Below, one piece after another: positions 56,022 through 64,000 of a stretch of DNA of 64,000 nt. This DNA is from Duganella margarita (GTDB lineage: Bacteria > Pseudomonadota > Gammaproteobacteria > Burkholderiales > Burkholderiaceae_D): the NCBI RefSeq assembly GCF_009857535.1, contig NZ_WWCS01000003.1:434001-498000 (forward strand), given 5' to 3'. Position numbers and translations under genes: made by a program. The notes beneath the pieces were generated by a model. The model was not told where the DNA came from. It worked only from the letters and a program-made list of their open reading frames with translations, and did no database searches. Numbering within the stretch: the first letter of the stretch is position 1; each line of letters starts with the position of its first letter.

Positions 56022-56078
56022 AAGCAGGCTTTAGCCGCCCAGACTCCCGCCAGGCCCGCGTCTCTCCGGGTTAGGCGT

Positions 56079-56099
56079 GTTTAGTGAAGGTGACTAAAC
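56079..56099. promoter_or_regulatory. Candidate LacI operator 2 (GTTTAG-N9-CTAAAC)
   Basis: Same arms and spacing as operator 1; here the symmetry extends one base inward (GTTTAGT/ACTAAAC). It lies about 23 bp before the -35-like TTGACC of the transporter operon, mirroring operator 1's position relative to the other promoter. Confidence 0.68.
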
Positions 56100-56119
56100 T
56101 GCGGCCAAAATACGCATGG

Positions 56120-56154
56120 CGTTTGACCGTGGGCCGGCCGGCATGCAGAATCTT
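56120..56154 (+). promoter_or_regulatory. Candidate promoter of the transporter-glycosidase operon
   Basis: CGTTTGACCGT-N12-ATGCAGAAT offers TTGACC and CAGAAT at 17-nt spacing, a plausible sigma-70 promoter, 30 bp before the transporter start. The same 11-mer and ATGCA appear mirrored at 55952-55979. Confidence 0.5.
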
Positions 56155-56183
56155 TTCAATAATATAAAAACCTGGAGACATTG

Positions 56184-57452
56184 ATGGAACACGTTGCATC
56201 CGCAGCTGTGCGCCCGCACGGCCATACGGAAGGCGGGAACACCGTCCCGCTGATCATCATCACGCTGTTGTTCTTCATGTGGGGGCTGCTGACCTCACTC
56301 AACGACGTGCTGATTCCCCACCTTAAATCGATCTACACGCTCAATTATGTGCAGGCCATGCTGGTGCAGTTCTGCTTCTTCGGCGCCTACTTCATTGTGT
56401 CGCTGCCAGCCGGGATGCTGATCAAAAAGATCGGCTACCAGCGCGGCGCGGTAACTGGACTGGTGATCGCAGCCGCCGGCTGCGCGCTGTTCTTCCCGGC
56501 CTCGATGAACGGCTACGCCCTGTTCCTGCTGGCGTTCTTCGTGCTCGCCAGTGGCATTACCATTCTGCAGGTAGCGGCCAATCCGTATGTGACGGTGCTG
56601 GGCGAACCAGCCACCGCGTCCAGCCGCCTGACGCTGACGCAGGCCTTCAACTCTCTGGGTACGACGATCGCACCGGCGCTGGGTGGCTTCCTGATCCTGT
56701 CGGAAGGCGCGCCAGCCATCCCGGGCCTGGTCCGCTCCAAGGCGGAGGAAGCGGCTGCCGTGCAAGGCCCGTATCTGGTGCTGGCCGCAGCGCTGCTGGC
56801 GCTGGCCGTCTTGTTTGCGCTGGTGCGGCTGCCGAAGATCAGCCACGCCGGCGACGGCGGCGCAGTATCGTCGGTGCAGACCGGCGTGCTGGCGCATCGC
56901 CATCTGCTGCTGGGCGCCATCGGCATCTTCCTGTACGTGGGCGGGGAAGTCAGCATCGGCAGCTTCCTGATTAACTTCCTGGGCGAGGCCAATATCGCCG
57001 GCCTGTCCAACGGCGCCGCCGCGCACTACGTCAGCTACTACTGGGGCGGCGCCATGGTCGGCCGCTTCATCGGCTTTGCCGTCATGCGCTACATCAGCCC
57101 GGGCAAGGCGCTGGCCTTCAACTCGGCCGCTTCCATCGCCCTGATCCTGCTGGCGATCTTCGGACATGGTCAGGTGGCCATGTGGTCCATCATCGCCGTC
57201 GGCCTGTTCAACTCCATCATGTTCCCGACCATCTTCAGCATGGCGCTGCACAAGCTGGGAAAGCAGACCGGTCAGGGCTCGGGCATCCTGTGCATGGCGA
57301 TCGTAGGCGGCGCGCTGGTGCCGTTCGCGCAAGGACTGCTGGCGGACACCATCGGCCTGCAACAGTCGTTCTTCGTGCCGGCGGCCTGCTATGTGTTCAT
57401 CCTGTATTTTGGCCTGAAGTACGCGGGCATGTATAACAAGGAGACCGTATGA
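56184..57452 (+). CDS. Sugar MFS transporter, FucP/glucose-galactose type
   Basis: A 422-residue inner-membrane transporter with 12 predicted helices. Family hallmarks are [20 protein letters not shown] in TM1, the loop with [19 protein letters not shown], and [38 protein letters not shown]. Members are proton-coupled importers of fucose, glucose, galactose or mannose. As first gene of the operon with mannanase and galactosidase it probably imports mannose or galactose. ATG at 56184 is preferred to the TTG one codon earlier; the GGAG site lies 9 bp upstream. Its stop overlaps the GH3 start. Confidence 0.88.
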   Translation: MEHVASAAVRPHGHTEGGNTVPLIIITLLFFMWGLLTSLNDVLIPHLKSIYTLNYVQAMLVQFCFFGAYFIVSLPAGMLIKKIGYQRGAVTGLVIAAAGCALFFPASMNGYALFLLAFFVLASGITILQVAANPYVTVLGEPATASSRLTLTQAFNSLGTTIAPALGGFLILSEGAPAIPGLVRSKAEEAAAVQGPYLVLAAALLALAVLFALVRLPKISHAGDGGAVSSVQTGVLAHRHLLLGAIGIFLYVGGEVSIGSFLINFLGEANIAGLSNGAAAHYVSYYWGGAMVGRFIGFAVMRYISPGKALAFNSAASIALILLAIFGHGQVAMWSIIAVGLFNSIMFPTIFSMALHKLGKQTGQGSGILCMAIVGGALVPFAQGLLADTIGLQQSFFVPAACYVFILYFGLKYAGMYNKETV

Positions 57453-59641
57453 AGCTGAAACTGGCGATTGCACTGGCGCTGGCGGCGATGTCGGCGCAGG
57501 CGGCCGAACCATGGATGGACAAGTCACTGAACGCCGACAAGCGCGCCGAACTCGCGCTGCAGGCAATGACGCAGCAGGAAAAACTGAAGTGGGTGCTGGG
57601 CCACTTTGGCTCCGACTTCGGCAACAAGACCAAGAAACATCCGGCCGCGCTGCCTTCATCGGCCGGCTATATTGAAGGCGTGCCGCGTCTTGGCCTGCCG
57701 GCGCTGTTTGAGACTGACGCCGGCCTTGGCGTTGCCACGCAGGCGTCTAAGACGCCGCGCGAACGCACTTCGCTGCCATCCGGCCTGGCCACCGCCGCCA
57801 CGTGGGACCGCGACCTGGCCTACAAGGGCGGCGCGATGATCGGCGCCGAAGCGCGCGCTTCCGGCTTCAACGTCATGCTGGCCGGCGGCGTCAATCTGCT
57901 GCGCGAACCGCGCAATGGCCGCAACTTTGAATATGCCGGTGAAGATCCTCTGCTGGCCGGCACCATGGTGGCGCAACAGGTGCGCGGCATCCAGTCCAAC
58001 AACATCATCGCCACCATGAAGCATTACGCCGTCAACGACCAGGAGACGGGACGCTTCATTCTCGATGCGCGTATCGATGACGCCAGCAACCGCATGTCCG
58101 ACCTGCTGGCCTTCCAGCTGCTGATGGAGCAGGCCGACCCCGGTTCGGTGATGTGTTCCTACAATCGCCTGAACGGCGTGTACGCCTGCGAAAACGACTA
58201 CCTGCTCAACCAGGTGCTGAAGAAGGACTGGGGCTACAAAGGCTATGTGATGACCGACTGGGGCGCGACCCACAGCACGGTGGAATCGGCCAACGCCGGG
58301 CTGGATCAGCAATCCGGCTGGGAGTTCGACAAGTCGCAATACTTCGGCGGCGCGCTGGAAGAGGCGGTGGTCAACGGCCATGTGCCGCAAGCACGTCTCG
58401 ACAACATGGTGTTCCGCATCCTGAGCGCCATGTTCGACAAGGGTGTAGTGGATAATCCGGTGGCTGAAGGCGGCAATATCGATTTCGACGCCCACGCCCT
58501 GGTAAGCCGCGCCGACGCGGAAGATAGCTTGGTGCTGCTGAAGAACGCGGGCGACGTGCTGCCGCTGAAGGCCGGCGCGAAAAAGATCGTCATCATCGGC
58601 GCGCATGCGGACGTGGGCGTGCTGGCCGGCGGCGGTTCGTCGCTGGTGTATCCGATCGGCGGCAATGCGGTGCCTGGCATCGCGCCGACTTCGTGGCCGG
58701 GGCCTGTGGTGTATCACCCATCGTCGCCGCTGAAGGCGATTCAGGCGCGGGCGCCGGGCGCGCAGGTCATCTACAACGATGGCAGCGATCCGGCCGCCGC
58801 CGCGCAAGCCGCTGCAGGCGCCGACGTGGTGCTGGTATTCGCGCAGCAGTGGATCGGCGAGGCGCTGGACGCCGTGTCGCTGGCGCTACCGGACAATCAG
58901 GATGCGCTGATCGGCGCGGTGGCCAAGGCCAATCCGAAAACCGTGGTGGTGCTGGAGACTTCCGGCCCGGTGCTGATGCCGTGGGTCGACCAGGCTGCCG
59001 GGATTGTGCAGGCGTGGTATCCGGGAACGCGCGGCGGCGAGGCGATTGCGCGCGTGTTGTTCGGCGAGGTCAATCCGTCCGGCCACTTGCCGGCCACTTT
59101 CCCTGCATCGGAAAGCCAGCTGCCGCGTCCCAAGCTGGATGGTGATCCGAAGAACGAGACCGTGCGCTTCACAGTCAATTATCATGAAGGCGCAGCGGTT
59201 GGTTACAAGTGGTTTGACCTCAAGGGCCTGAAGCCACTTTTCCCGTTCGGTCACGGCCTGTCGTACACGCAGTTCGCCTACACGGGCCTGGCCGCCAGCC
59301 AGAAGGAAGGCAAGTTGCAACTGAAGTTCAAGATCACCAATACCGGTGCGGTGAAGGGCAAGGATGTGCCGCAGTTGTACGTGGCGCCTGTGAGCGCCAA
59401 GTGGGAAGCGCCGAAACGTCTGGTCGGCTGGGACAAGGTTGAATTGGCGCCTGGCGAAAGCAAGGAAGTCAGCGTCACCGTCGATCCGCGCCTGCTCGGC
59501 GTCTTCGATAGCAAGAGCAAGACCTGGCGTATCGCCAAGGGTGGTTACAAGGTGCTGCTGGCGCATGATGCGGCAGATAGCAAGGCCGCCAGTATTACTG
59601 TCCAACTGCCGCAGCGCACGCTGAACGTGGCAGGAAAATAA
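57449..59641 (+). CDS. GH3 family beta-glycosidase, exported
   Basis: A 730-residue glycoside hydrolase with signal peptide [18 protein letters not shown]. The (beta/alpha)8 domain carries the nucleophile Asp in [16 protein letters not shown]; the following alpha/beta sandwich ([21 protein letters not shown]) and C-terminal fibronectin III-like domain ([25 protein letters not shown]) complete the standard GH3 architecture. It would remove terminal beta-glucosyl (or possibly mannosyl) units; in glucomannan breakdown it would act on cellobiosyl or mixed oligosaccharides. Confidence 0.9.
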   Translation: MKLKLAIALALAAMSAQAAEPWMDKSLNADKRAELALQAMTQQEKLKWVLGHFGSDFGNKTKKHPAALPSSAGYIEGVPRLGLPALFETDAGLGVATQASKTPRERTSLPSGLATAATWDRDLAYKGGAMIGAEARASGFNVMLAGGVNLLREPRNGRNFEYAGEDPLLAGTMVAQQVRGIQSNNIIATMKHYAVNDQETGRFILDARIDDASNRMSDLLAFQLLMEQADPGSVMCSYNRLNGVYACENDYLLNQVLKKDWGYKGYVMTDWGATHSTVESANAGLDQQSGWEFDKSQYFGGALEEAVVNGHVPQARLDNMVFRILSAMFDKGVVDNPVAEGGNIDFDAHALVSRADAEDSLVLLKNAGDVLPLKAGAKKIVIIGAHADVGVLAGGGSSLVYPIGGNAVPGIAPTSWPGPVVYHPSSPLKAIQARAPGAQVIYNDGSDPAAAAQAAAGADVVLVFAQQWIGEALDAVSLALPDNQDALIGAVAKANPKTVVVLETSGPVLMPWVDQAAGIVQAWYPGTRGGEAIARVLFGEVNPSGHLPATFPASESQLPRPKLDGDPKNETVRFTVNYHEGAAVGYKWFDLKGLKPLFPFGHGLSYTQFAYTGLAASQKEGKLQLKFKITNTGAVKGKDVPQLYVAPVSAKWEAPKRLVGWDKVELAPGESKEVSVTVDPRLLGVFDSKSKTWRIAKGGYKVLLAHDAADSKAASITVQLPQRTLNVAGK

Positions 59642-59657
59642 AACCAAGGAGCGAGAC

Positions 59658-60980
59658 TTGAAACAACTGTACAAATTCTGCGCAGCGGCATTGATGATCG
59701 GCGCCTGCGGCATCGTGGAAGCGGCGCCTGCCGCCAAGGGCGACTTCGTCACCGTCAACAAGACCCACTTCGCCCGCAATGGGCAGGCGTATTACATCGT
59801 TGGCGCCAACTTCTGGTACGGCGGCTATCTGGGTGCGGCCGGCGGCGTGGGCGAACGCGCGCGCTTGCTCAAAGAGCTGGATAACATGAAGGCCATCGGC
59901 ATCAACAACCTGCGCGTGCTGGCGGTGTCCGAAAAGACCGACATGAAGAGCGCTGTGCGTCCCGCCACCACCAATGCGCCGGGCCAGTATGACGAAGAGC
60001 TGCTGACAGGCCTGGACTTTCTGATGGCGGAAGTGGCCAAGCGCGATATGACGGTGGTGCTTTACCTGAACAACTTCTGGCAGTGGTCGGGCGGCATGAC
60101 GCAGTACCTGAACTGGTTTGAAGGCACGCCGGCGCTGGACCCGAACGTGACCAAGGACTACGACACCTATATGCAGAAGACGGCGGGCTTCTACCGCAAC
60201 GCCGCTGCGCAGGCCGAGTACCGCAATGTGATCGCGAAAATCGTCAAGCGCGTCAACACCATCACCGGCAAGCCGTACGCCGAAGATACGCACATCATGT
60301 CGTGGCAGCTGGCGAATGAGCCTCGTCCCGGCAATGGCAACGCGACGCCGGAAGAGAAGGCGGTGTACGTCAAGTGGATCGACGACGTGGCCGGCTACAT
60401 CCATAGCCTGGACCGCAATCACCTGGTCAGCAGCGGCAGCGAAGGGCTGGCTGGGTCGGCGCAGGATGCGCAGCTCTACCTCGACGCCCACCGCAGCAGG
60501 AATATCGACTACCTGACCTATCACCTGTGGCCGAAAAACTGGAGCTGGTTCGATTCCAACAACCCGACCGGTAGCTGGGACAACGCCATTACCAAGAGCC
60601 GCGACTATCTGAACTCGCATATCGAGCTGGCCAAGAAACTGGGCAAACCAATCGTGCTGGAAGAGTTTGGCCTGGACCGCGATGGTCCATCGTTCAGCAT
60701 CAAGTCCACCACGCATATCCGCGACCGCTTCTACCGCGAAGTATTCGAGATTGTCGCCACGCGCGCGCAGAAGGGCGATCCGATTGCCGGTTTCAATTTC
60801 TGGGCATGGGGTGGCGCCGGCCGCGCAGCCAATGCGGATTACTGGTGGAAGCCGGGTAACGACTTTGTCGGCGATCCGCCGCAGGAAGAGCAGGGCTTGT
60901 ATTCGGTCTTTGATTCGGACGTGACCTCGCTGGTGCTGATCAAGGAATACGCCGACAAACTGCACGCGATCAAGCGATGA
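59658..60980 (+). CDS. GH5 (subfamily 7-like) endo-beta-mannanase, exported
   Basis: A 440-residue protein with signal peptide MKQLYKFCAAALMIGACGIVEA. The catalytic barrel shows FVTVNKTHFARNGQAYYIVGANFWYGG (as in plant-type mannanases), the acid/base Glu in WQLANEPRPGN and the nucleophile Glu in IVLEEFGLDRDG. This pattern is typical of GH5_7 beta-mannanases that cut mannan and galactomannan chains. Start is TTG at 59658, supported by AAGGAG 7 bp upstream and the signal peptide. Its end overlaps the GH27 start (ATGA). Confidence 0.88.
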   Translation: MKQLYKFCAAALMIGACGIVEAAPAAKGDFVTVNKTHFARNGQAYYIVGANFWYGGYLGAAGGVGERARLLKELDNMKAIGINNLRVLAVSEKTDMKSAVRPATTNAPGQYDEELLTGLDFLMAEVAKRDMTVVLYLNNFWQWSGGMTQYLNWFEGTPALDPNVTKDYDTYMQKTAGFYRNAAAQAEYRNVIAKIVKRVNTITGKPYAEDTHIMSWQLANEPRPGNGNATPEEKAVYVKWIDDVAGYIHSLDRNHLVSSGSEGLAGSAQDAQLYLDAHRSRNIDYLTYHLWPKNWSWFDSNNPTGSWDNAITKSRDYLNSHIELAKKLGKPIVLEEFGLDRDGPSFSIKSTTHIRDRFYREVFEIVATRAQKGDPIAGFNFWAWGGAGRAANADYWWKPGNDFVGDPPQEEQGLYSVFDSDVTSLVLIKEYADKLHAIKR

Positions 60981-62176
60981 AACGCCTGCTGATATTATTG
61001 GCGCTGCTGGTCGGTGCCAACGTCCACGCCCAGAAATTCGATGGGCTGGCCAACACGCCGCAAATGGGCTGGAACAGCTGGAACTCGTTCGCCTGCGACA
61101 TCAACGAACAGTTGATCCGCGATACGGCGGACGCCATGGTCAAGCTGGGCCTCAAGGATGCCGGCTACCAGTACGTCAACATCGACGATTGCTGGCACGG
61201 GCAGCGCGACAAGGATGGCTTCATTCATCCCGACCCGCAGCGCTTCCCGTCCGGGATGCAGGCGCTGGCCGACTATGTGCACAGCAAGGGCCTCAAGCTG
61301 GGCATCTATTCGGACGCCGGCGCCACTACCTGCGGCGGCAAGCCTGGCAGCCGTGGCCACGAGTACCAGGACGCCAAGACCTATGCCGACTGGGGCATCG
61401 ATTACGTCAAGTATGACTGGTGCGACACCAAGGGCCTGAGCGCCCCCGGCGCCTACACCACCATGCGCGACGCCATCCGCGCCGCCGGCCGGCCGATGTT
61501 GCTCAGCATGTGCGAATGGGGCGACAACAAGGCCTGGGAGTGGGGCAAGGACATCGGCCATTCCTGGCGCACCACCGCCGACATCTACCCGTGCTGGAAC
61601 TGCGAACTGAATCATGATGCGTTCTCGCGCCTCGGCGTGCTGCGCATCCTCGACCGCCAGGCCGGCCTGCGCAAATATGCCGGTCCGGGGCACTGGAACG
61701 ATATGGACATGCTGGAGGTGGGCATGGGCATGACCGGCGATGAAGACCGCGCGCATTTCTCGATCTGGGCCATGATGGCGTCCCCGCTCATCCTCGGCAA
61801 TGATCTGCGCAAGATGCCGGAATCCACCCGCAGCATCCTGGCCAATAGGGACGTCATCGCCATCAGCCAGGACCAGGCGGGCATCCAGGCGTGGAAGTTC
61901 TTTGACGACGGACGCCTGGAGTACTGGGCCAGGCCATTGGCCAACAACGAGTGGGCGCTGATGGTGCTCAATCGCGGCGAGCAGGCGGTGAACCTCAGTT
62001 ACGACTGGAAGGCAAACTTCGTCAGCGATGAGCTGAGCAAGCGCGAAGTGGACTTCAAGAAGGCGGTCTACGGCTGGCGCGATATCTGGGGCGGAAAATA
62101 CGGCGACACCAGCAAAAAGCTGGAAGCCAGCGTGGCGCCGCATAGCGTCCTGCTGCTGCGGCTGAAAACAAAATGA
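60977..62176 (+). CDS. GH27 alpha-galactosidase, exported
   Basis: A 399-residue enzyme with signal peptide MKRLLILLALLVGANVHA. GH27 motifs are complete: TPQMGWNSWNSFACDINE, YVNIDDCWHGQRD, nucleophile Asp in DYVKYDWCDTKG, and the acid/base region around RTTADIYPCW and GHWNDMDMLEVG. It removes alpha-1,6-galactosyl side chains from galactomannan. The C-terminal beta-sandwich (PHSVLLLRLK end) is normal. It overlaps the mannanase upstream and the esterase gene downstream by 4 bp each. Confidence 0.93.
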   Translation: MKRLLILLALLVGANVHAQKFDGLANTPQMGWNSWNSFACDINEQLIRDTADAMVKLGLKDAGYQYVNIDDCWHGQRDKDGFIHPDPQRFPSGMQALADYVHSKGLKLGIYSDAGATTCGGKPGSRGHEYQDAKTYADWGIDYVKYDWCDTKGLSAPGAYTTMRDAIRAAGRPMLLSMCEWGDNKAWEWGKDIGHSWRTTADIYPCWNCELNHDAFSRLGVLRILDRQAGLRKYAGPGHWNDMDMLEVGMGMTGDEDRAHFSIWAMMASPLILGNDLRKMPESTRSILANRDVIAISQDQAGIQAWKFFDDGRLEYWARPLANNEWALMVLNRGEQAVNLSYDWKANFVSDELSKREVDFKKAVYGWRDIWGGKYGDTSKKLEASVAPHSVLLLRLKTK

Positions 62177-62934
62177 CGGGAAAGACGATGCGCAAGTTTT
62201 TGACTTCGCTATTGCTGGCGGCAGCTTGTATTCCTGCGCTGGCGGCCGATGCGCCGGCAGTAGTCAAGCCTGATGGCGGCGCCTGCGGTCTGACGCCGGC
62301 GCCGCGCCAGAAAGACTATCCGTGGATGTCGGTCGCCGGCTGGCGGCAGTTCTTCGACGACGACGTGGCGGTGGCTGACAAGGGTGGCGTCGATCTGCTG
62401 TTCGTCGGCGATTCGATTACCGCGATGTGGAACCAGGCGGTCTTCGAGCGCGCTTTCGGCGCCTGGCGCACGGCCAACTTTGGCGTCGGCGGCGACCACA
62501 CCGGCAACCTGTTGTGGCGCCTGCAAAATGGCCATGCCGAAAAGCTGCATCCCAAGGCCGTGGTGCTGACCATCGGCGTCAACAACTTCGGTTTTTGTGA
62601 CGCCACGCCGGAGCAGGTCTACCAGGGCGTGAAGGCAGTGGTCGAGCTGCTGCGCAAGATCTATCCCGATGCGCGCATCCTGCTGAACGCCGTACTGCCA
62701 TACGGCCAGTACACGCATAGCCCGCAGCGCATCAAGGTGGTGGAGCTGAACCGCATGGTGGCGGGCCTGAACGACGGCCAGCATGTGTTCTACCAGGACT
62801 ATGGCCTGTTCTTCCTGCAGCCCAGTGGCGACATAGCGGCCGAGGTGATGGGGGACTTCCTGCATCCCACTCCCAAGGGCTATCAGATCTGGGCCGACGC
62901 CATGCTGCCCGCCGTCCGCAAGCTGATGGAGTAA
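62173..62934 (+). CDS. SGNH/GDSL-family esterase 1, exported
   Basis: A 253-residue SGNH hydrolase similar to the PAF-acetylhydrolase Ib beta/gamma group. The nucleophile block is VGDSITAMW, the Gly block GVGGDHTGNLLWRLQNG, the third block TIGVNNFGF (instead of GTND) and the Asp/His dyad DFLHPTPKGY. A signal peptide (MRKFLTSLLLAAACIPALA) starts at the internal ATG 62188; the ATG at 62173 overlaps the GH27 stop. It probably removes acetyl groups from mannan oligosaccharides. Confidence 0.8.
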   Translation: MTGKTMRKFLTSLLLAAACIPALAADAPAVVKPDGGACGLTPAPRQKDYPWMSVAGWRQFFDDDVAVADKGGVDLLFVGDSITAMWNQAVFERAFGAWRTANFGVGGDHTGNLLWRLQNGHAEKLHPKAVVLTIGVNNFGFCDATPEQVYQGVKAVVELLRKIYPDARILLNAVLPYGQYTHSPQRIKVVELNRMVAGLNDGQHVFYQDYGLFFLQPSGDIAAEVMGDFLHPTPKGYQIWADAMLPAVRKLME

Positions 62935-62937
62935 GCC

Positions 62938-63978
62938 ATGCGACTGCGTGCAATGGCTTTGCTGCTGGCCGCAGTAGCGGCTGGCGTCTCCGCTGACCCC
63001 ATCGCCGCCAGCGATGCGCATGTCGCCCGTATGGGCCGCGCGCAGGTGGCGGGCGATGGCGGCGTGCGGTTCAGTTATCCGGGCGTGAGTTTCTACCTGA
63101 ATTTTGACGGCACGCGCCTGAGCGCAGTCACGCAGGCCAGCGGCACGGACAGCTATGTGGATGTGCTGATTGACGGCGTGCCGCGCAAGCTGCGGCTGGA
63201 AGCCGGTCGCCAGACCACCGTGCTGGCCGACGGATTGAAACCCGGCGCGCACGCGGCGGAAATCGTCAACCGCTCGGAAACCTGGCAAGGCACGGCTGCG
63301 CTGCTGTCCTTCGATACGGATGGCGGCTGGCGCGCCGCGCCGGCGCTGCCCGGCCGCAAGCTGATGGTGCTGGGCGATTCGGTCACGTGTGGCGCATCGA
63401 TGGACCGTGTGGCCGGCGAAAAGGCGGATGCTTCCTGGGCCAATCCCCGCGCGTCCTACGGCATGCTGCTGGCGCGGCGTCTTGATGCGCAGGTGCAGCT
63501 GGTGTGCTACGGCGGCCGTGGGCTGATCCGCACGTGGGAGGGCAAAACCAATGAGCTGAATCTGGCCGACTACTACGGCATGGCGCTGCCCACGCAACCG
63601 GACAGTGTGCCGTGGGATCAGCGCGACTACCGGCCGGACGCGATTATTGTGGCCATCGGCACGAATGACATGACCACCGGCATACCGGACCGTGACGAGT
63701 ATGTCGGTGCCTACCTGTCGCTGGTGCGCCGCCTGCTGCGAGACCATCCGCAGGCGCAGATCATGCTTACCGAGGGGGCTATCCTGCACAGTGAAAAGCA
63801 GGCGGCGCTACATAGCTACATCGCCGACACGGTCCGTATCGTGGCGGACCCGCGGGTGCGCGCCATCGCCTCCACCCACTATCCGGGCGATGCCATCGAC
63901 GCGCACCCCACCCGCGAGCAGCACGCCAGCATGGCCGACGACCTGCTGCCGCAGGTGCGCGCGGTTATGCGCTGGTGA
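62938..63978 (+). CDS. SGNH esterase 2, CE2-like acetyl esterase
   Basis: A 346-residue exported protein with signal peptide (MRLRAMALLLAAVAAGVSA), an N-terminal beta-sandwich (GGVRFSYPGVSFYLNFDGTRLSAV...DVLIDGVPRKLRL, about residues 25-140) and a C-terminal SGNH domain (VLGDSVTCGAS, IVAIGTNDMTTG, DAHPTREQHASMADDLLPQV). The sandwich-plus-SGNH order is that of carbohydrate esterase family 2, which deacetylates xylan and mannan. It is the last gene in the window, 3 bp after esterase 1; the operon may continue beyond. Confidence 0.85.
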   Translation: MRLRAMALLLAAVAAGVSADPIAASDAHVARMGRAQVAGDGGVRFSYPGVSFYLNFDGTRLSAVTQASGTDSYVDVLIDGVPRKLRLEAGRQTTVLADGLKPGAHAAEIVNRSETWQGTAALLSFDTDGGWRAAPALPGRKLMVLGDSVTCGASMDRVAGEKADASWANPRASYGMLLARRLDAQVQLVCYGGRGLIRTWEGKTNELNLADYYGMALPTQPDSVPWDQRDYRPDAIIVAIGTNDMTTGIPDRDEYVGAYLSLVRRLLRDHPQAQIMLTEGAILHSEKQAALHSYIADTVRIVADPRVRAIASTHYPGDAIDAHPTREQHASMADDLLPQVRAVMRW

Positions 63979-64000
63979 GGATGTGACCCAACAAGGGCGC

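Overview
The window is chromosomal DNA of a high-GC betaproteobacterium, most likely Oxalobacteraceae (Massilia/Duganella group). This is inferred from the protein sequences, from the ilvB-ilvH-ilvC / pssA / leuA / rpsO-pnp neighbourhood, from a PEP-CTERM sorted protein and from a GH-rich polysaccharide locus. No search was run. Genes are densely packed, often with ATGA stop/start overlaps, and there is no rRNA operon, CRISPR array, insertion sequence or prophage.

Layout. 1-3.7 kb: 3' end of hscA, ISC ferredoxin, a SAM methyltransferase, threonine aldolase and an S4-domain pseudouridine-synthase-like protein. 3.7-8.2 kb (minus): prolyl oligopeptidase, then a sigma factor/DUF3619/DUF3106/RDD operon. 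8.2-18.5 kb: branched-chain amino acid genes (ilvB, ilvH, ilvC, leuA), pssA, a PfkB sugar kinase, and two SIMPL-domain paralogues flanking a PEP-CTERM gene that has a candidate sigma-54 promoter. 18.5-23.6 kb: a broken TonB_C/Sel1 gene, an outer-membrane protein, a lipoprotein, rpsO and pnp. 23.6-25.8 kb: five small, poorly characterised genes in visibly more AT-rich DNA.

25.8-33.1 kb holds the most interesting locus: six tightly overlapping genes encoding a MoxR AAA+ ATPase, an unknown protein, a combined HExxH metallopeptidase/VWA protein, a small helical protein, an acyl-adenylate ligase and a NadR-like nucleotidyltransferase/kinase. 33.1-39.6 kb: an MBL-fold hydrolase, a YciI protein, three DUF29 copies (the third broken), a cytochrome c/sorbosone-dehydrogenase-like protein, a chemoreceptor and an alpha/beta hydrolase.

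39.6-49 kb is a complete selenocysteine and formate dehydrogenase-N locus: tRNA-Sec (selC), selB, selA, fdhE and the gamma, beta and alpha subunits. The alpha subunit has an in-frame UGA at Sec197 followed by a recognisable SECIS hairpin. 49-52.7 kb: a MINPP-type phytase and a TonB-dependent receptor in one operon.

52.8-64 kb is a (galacto/gluco)mannan utilisation locus. A LacI regulator, an AGE-family epimerase/isomerase and a fructokinase run one way. A FucP-type transporter, GH3, GH5_7-like mannanase, GH27 alpha-galactosidase and two SGNH esterases run the other. The intergenic region is nearly symmetric, with two GTTTAG-N9-CTAAAC palindromes between two mirrored promoter-like sequences. 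The gene set suggests acetylated galactomannan is deacetylated, debranched and cut to mannose, which is imported, isomerised to fructose and phosphorylated.

Three exactly 80-nt REPIN-like elements (paired inverted palindromes) lie in the hscA-fdx, prolyl oligopeptidase-RDD and ilvH-ilvC spacers.
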